This document shows positions 6,735 to 6,985 of a stretch of DNA of 6,985 nt, one piece after another. The notes under the pieces were generated by a model. That model made no database searches. It saw nothing but the letters and a program-made list of their open reading frames with translations, and had not been told where the DNA came from. Each line of letters opens with the position of its first letter. The stretch's first letter is position 1. The translations under genes and the position numbers were made by a program. This DNA comes from Rhodococcus sp. IITR03 (lineage in GTDB: Bacteria > Actinomycetota > Actinomycetes > Mycobacteriales > Mycobacteriaceae), in assembly GCA_001017865.1 (NCBI GenBank), contig LATQ01000001.1, forward strand, positions 2,913,851-2,920,835. The letters are read 5' to 3'.

Positions 6735-6985
6735 GCGGGGCACAGGCTCCCGTTGGGCGGAAGTTCCCCGCCGGACAGATAGGCCTCCATCCGGGCCTGC
6801 ACACAACCCGAGTGCAGGACCGCCGAGTAACCGGCACCCTGCCACGACAGCGACGCCCAGGCGATACCGCCTGCGGTGAGCACACCGGTCACCGACTCCA
6901 CGCCGGCATTGCCCACGACCGGGTCCGCGCCCCGAGGAGACGAGCACGGGCACGTCGTCGCGCCGCCGGCAGCGGCGGGGGAGGC
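6731..6985 (-). CDS. TAP-like secreted alpha/beta hydrolase, C-terminal end (5' partial, one frame break)
   Basis: This is the last part of a protein resembling the secreted alpha/beta hydrolases (tripeptidyl-aminopeptidase-like, TAP C-terminal domain) found next to aftC, such as Rv2672. Visible are VPVLVSSG, a DPVV segment (the probable catalytic-Asp loop, usually GxxDPVT), SWQGAGYSAV in place of the usual G-G-H-T/S loop, and the paired cysteines of HSGCVQARMEAYL and NGSLCPA. The frame changes at plus-strand 6930-6933. Either one G of the minus-strand GGGG is extra, giving SSGADPVV, or two are missing, giving SSGGADPVV with the canonical spacing. Upstream of that, RRRDDVPVLV runs off the window end. 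The signal peptide and catalytic serine are outside the window. The stop overlaps the aftC GTG by 4 nt, so the two genes are probably co-translated. Confidence 0.75.
   Translation of the reverse strand, partial: ASPAAAGGATTCPCSSPRGADPVVGNAGVESVTGVLTAGGIAWASLSWQGAGYSAVLHSGCVQARMEAYLSGGELPPNGSLCPA

Noticed and set aside
1..6985. CRISPR array, insertion sequence, tRNA/rRNA, toxin-antitoxin or defence genes
   Set aside because: I saw no spaced direct repeats, transposase motifs, cloverleaf-like segments or characteristic proteins; the window is filled by recognisable metabolic and cell-envelope genes.

Overview
The window is GC-rich (roughly two thirds G+C or more, with strong G/C preference at third codon positions). 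Its gene content points to a mycolic-acid actinobacterium, most likely Rhodococcus or a close relative in Mycobacteriales. Two things support this: an AftC-type arabinofuranosyltransferase of cell-wall arabinan synthesis, and a coproporphyrin-dependent haem pathway with HemQ/ChdC. From memory, the order hemY - hemQ - ... - msrB - aftC - secreted alpha/beta hydrolase matches the M. tuberculosis Rv2677c-Rv2672 neighbourhood. Here a block holding a molybdoenzyme, a lactate dehydrogenase and a HAD hydrolase lies between hemQ and msrB.

Layout. Plus strand, 1-3319: the 3' end of hemY (cgoX), then hemQ (chdC), then a cytoplasmic DMSO/biotin-sulfoxide-reductase-type molybdoenzyme. Gaps of 5 nt and 1 nt make a likely operon. 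Minus strand, 3352-4091: an L-lactate dehydrogenase reading frame, convergent with the molybdoenzyme and missing about 70-77 internal residues. 4092-4262 is a divergent promoter region. Plus strand, 4263-4987: a HAD-family hydrolase. Minus strand, 4950-5376: msrB, overlapping the HAD gene tail to tail by 38 nt. Minus strand, 5434-6734: aftC, with a perfect 11-bp hairpin over its stop codon. Minus strand, 6731-6985: the C-terminal end of a TAP-like secreted alpha/beta hydrolase, joined to aftC by a GTGA overlap.

The dominant oddity is that almost no complete gene reads through in one frame. hemQ has three breaks, the molybdoenzyme two, ldh one (plus the internal gap), HAD one, msrB two, aftC one and the partial hydrolase one. 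Ten of the eleven are repaired by adding one base to a short run of the same base, after which each protein reads through conserved family sequence at the expected family length. The simplest explanation is an uncorrected long-read or draft consensus with homopolymer contractions, not pseudogenisation. Coordinates below span the whole intended gene, and each break is stated.

Functionally the genes cover late haem synthesis, sulfoxide reduction or repair (a BisC/DMSO-reductase-like enzyme and MsrB), fermentative or lactate metabolism, and arabinogalactan/LAM branching. I found no CRISPR array, insertion sequence, tRNA, rRNA or defence system, and nothing I would call a new biological system. 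The points most worth a second look are the systematic frameshifts, the in-frame internal gap in ldh, a strong hairpin inside the molybdoenzyme gene, and the HAD/msrB overlap.
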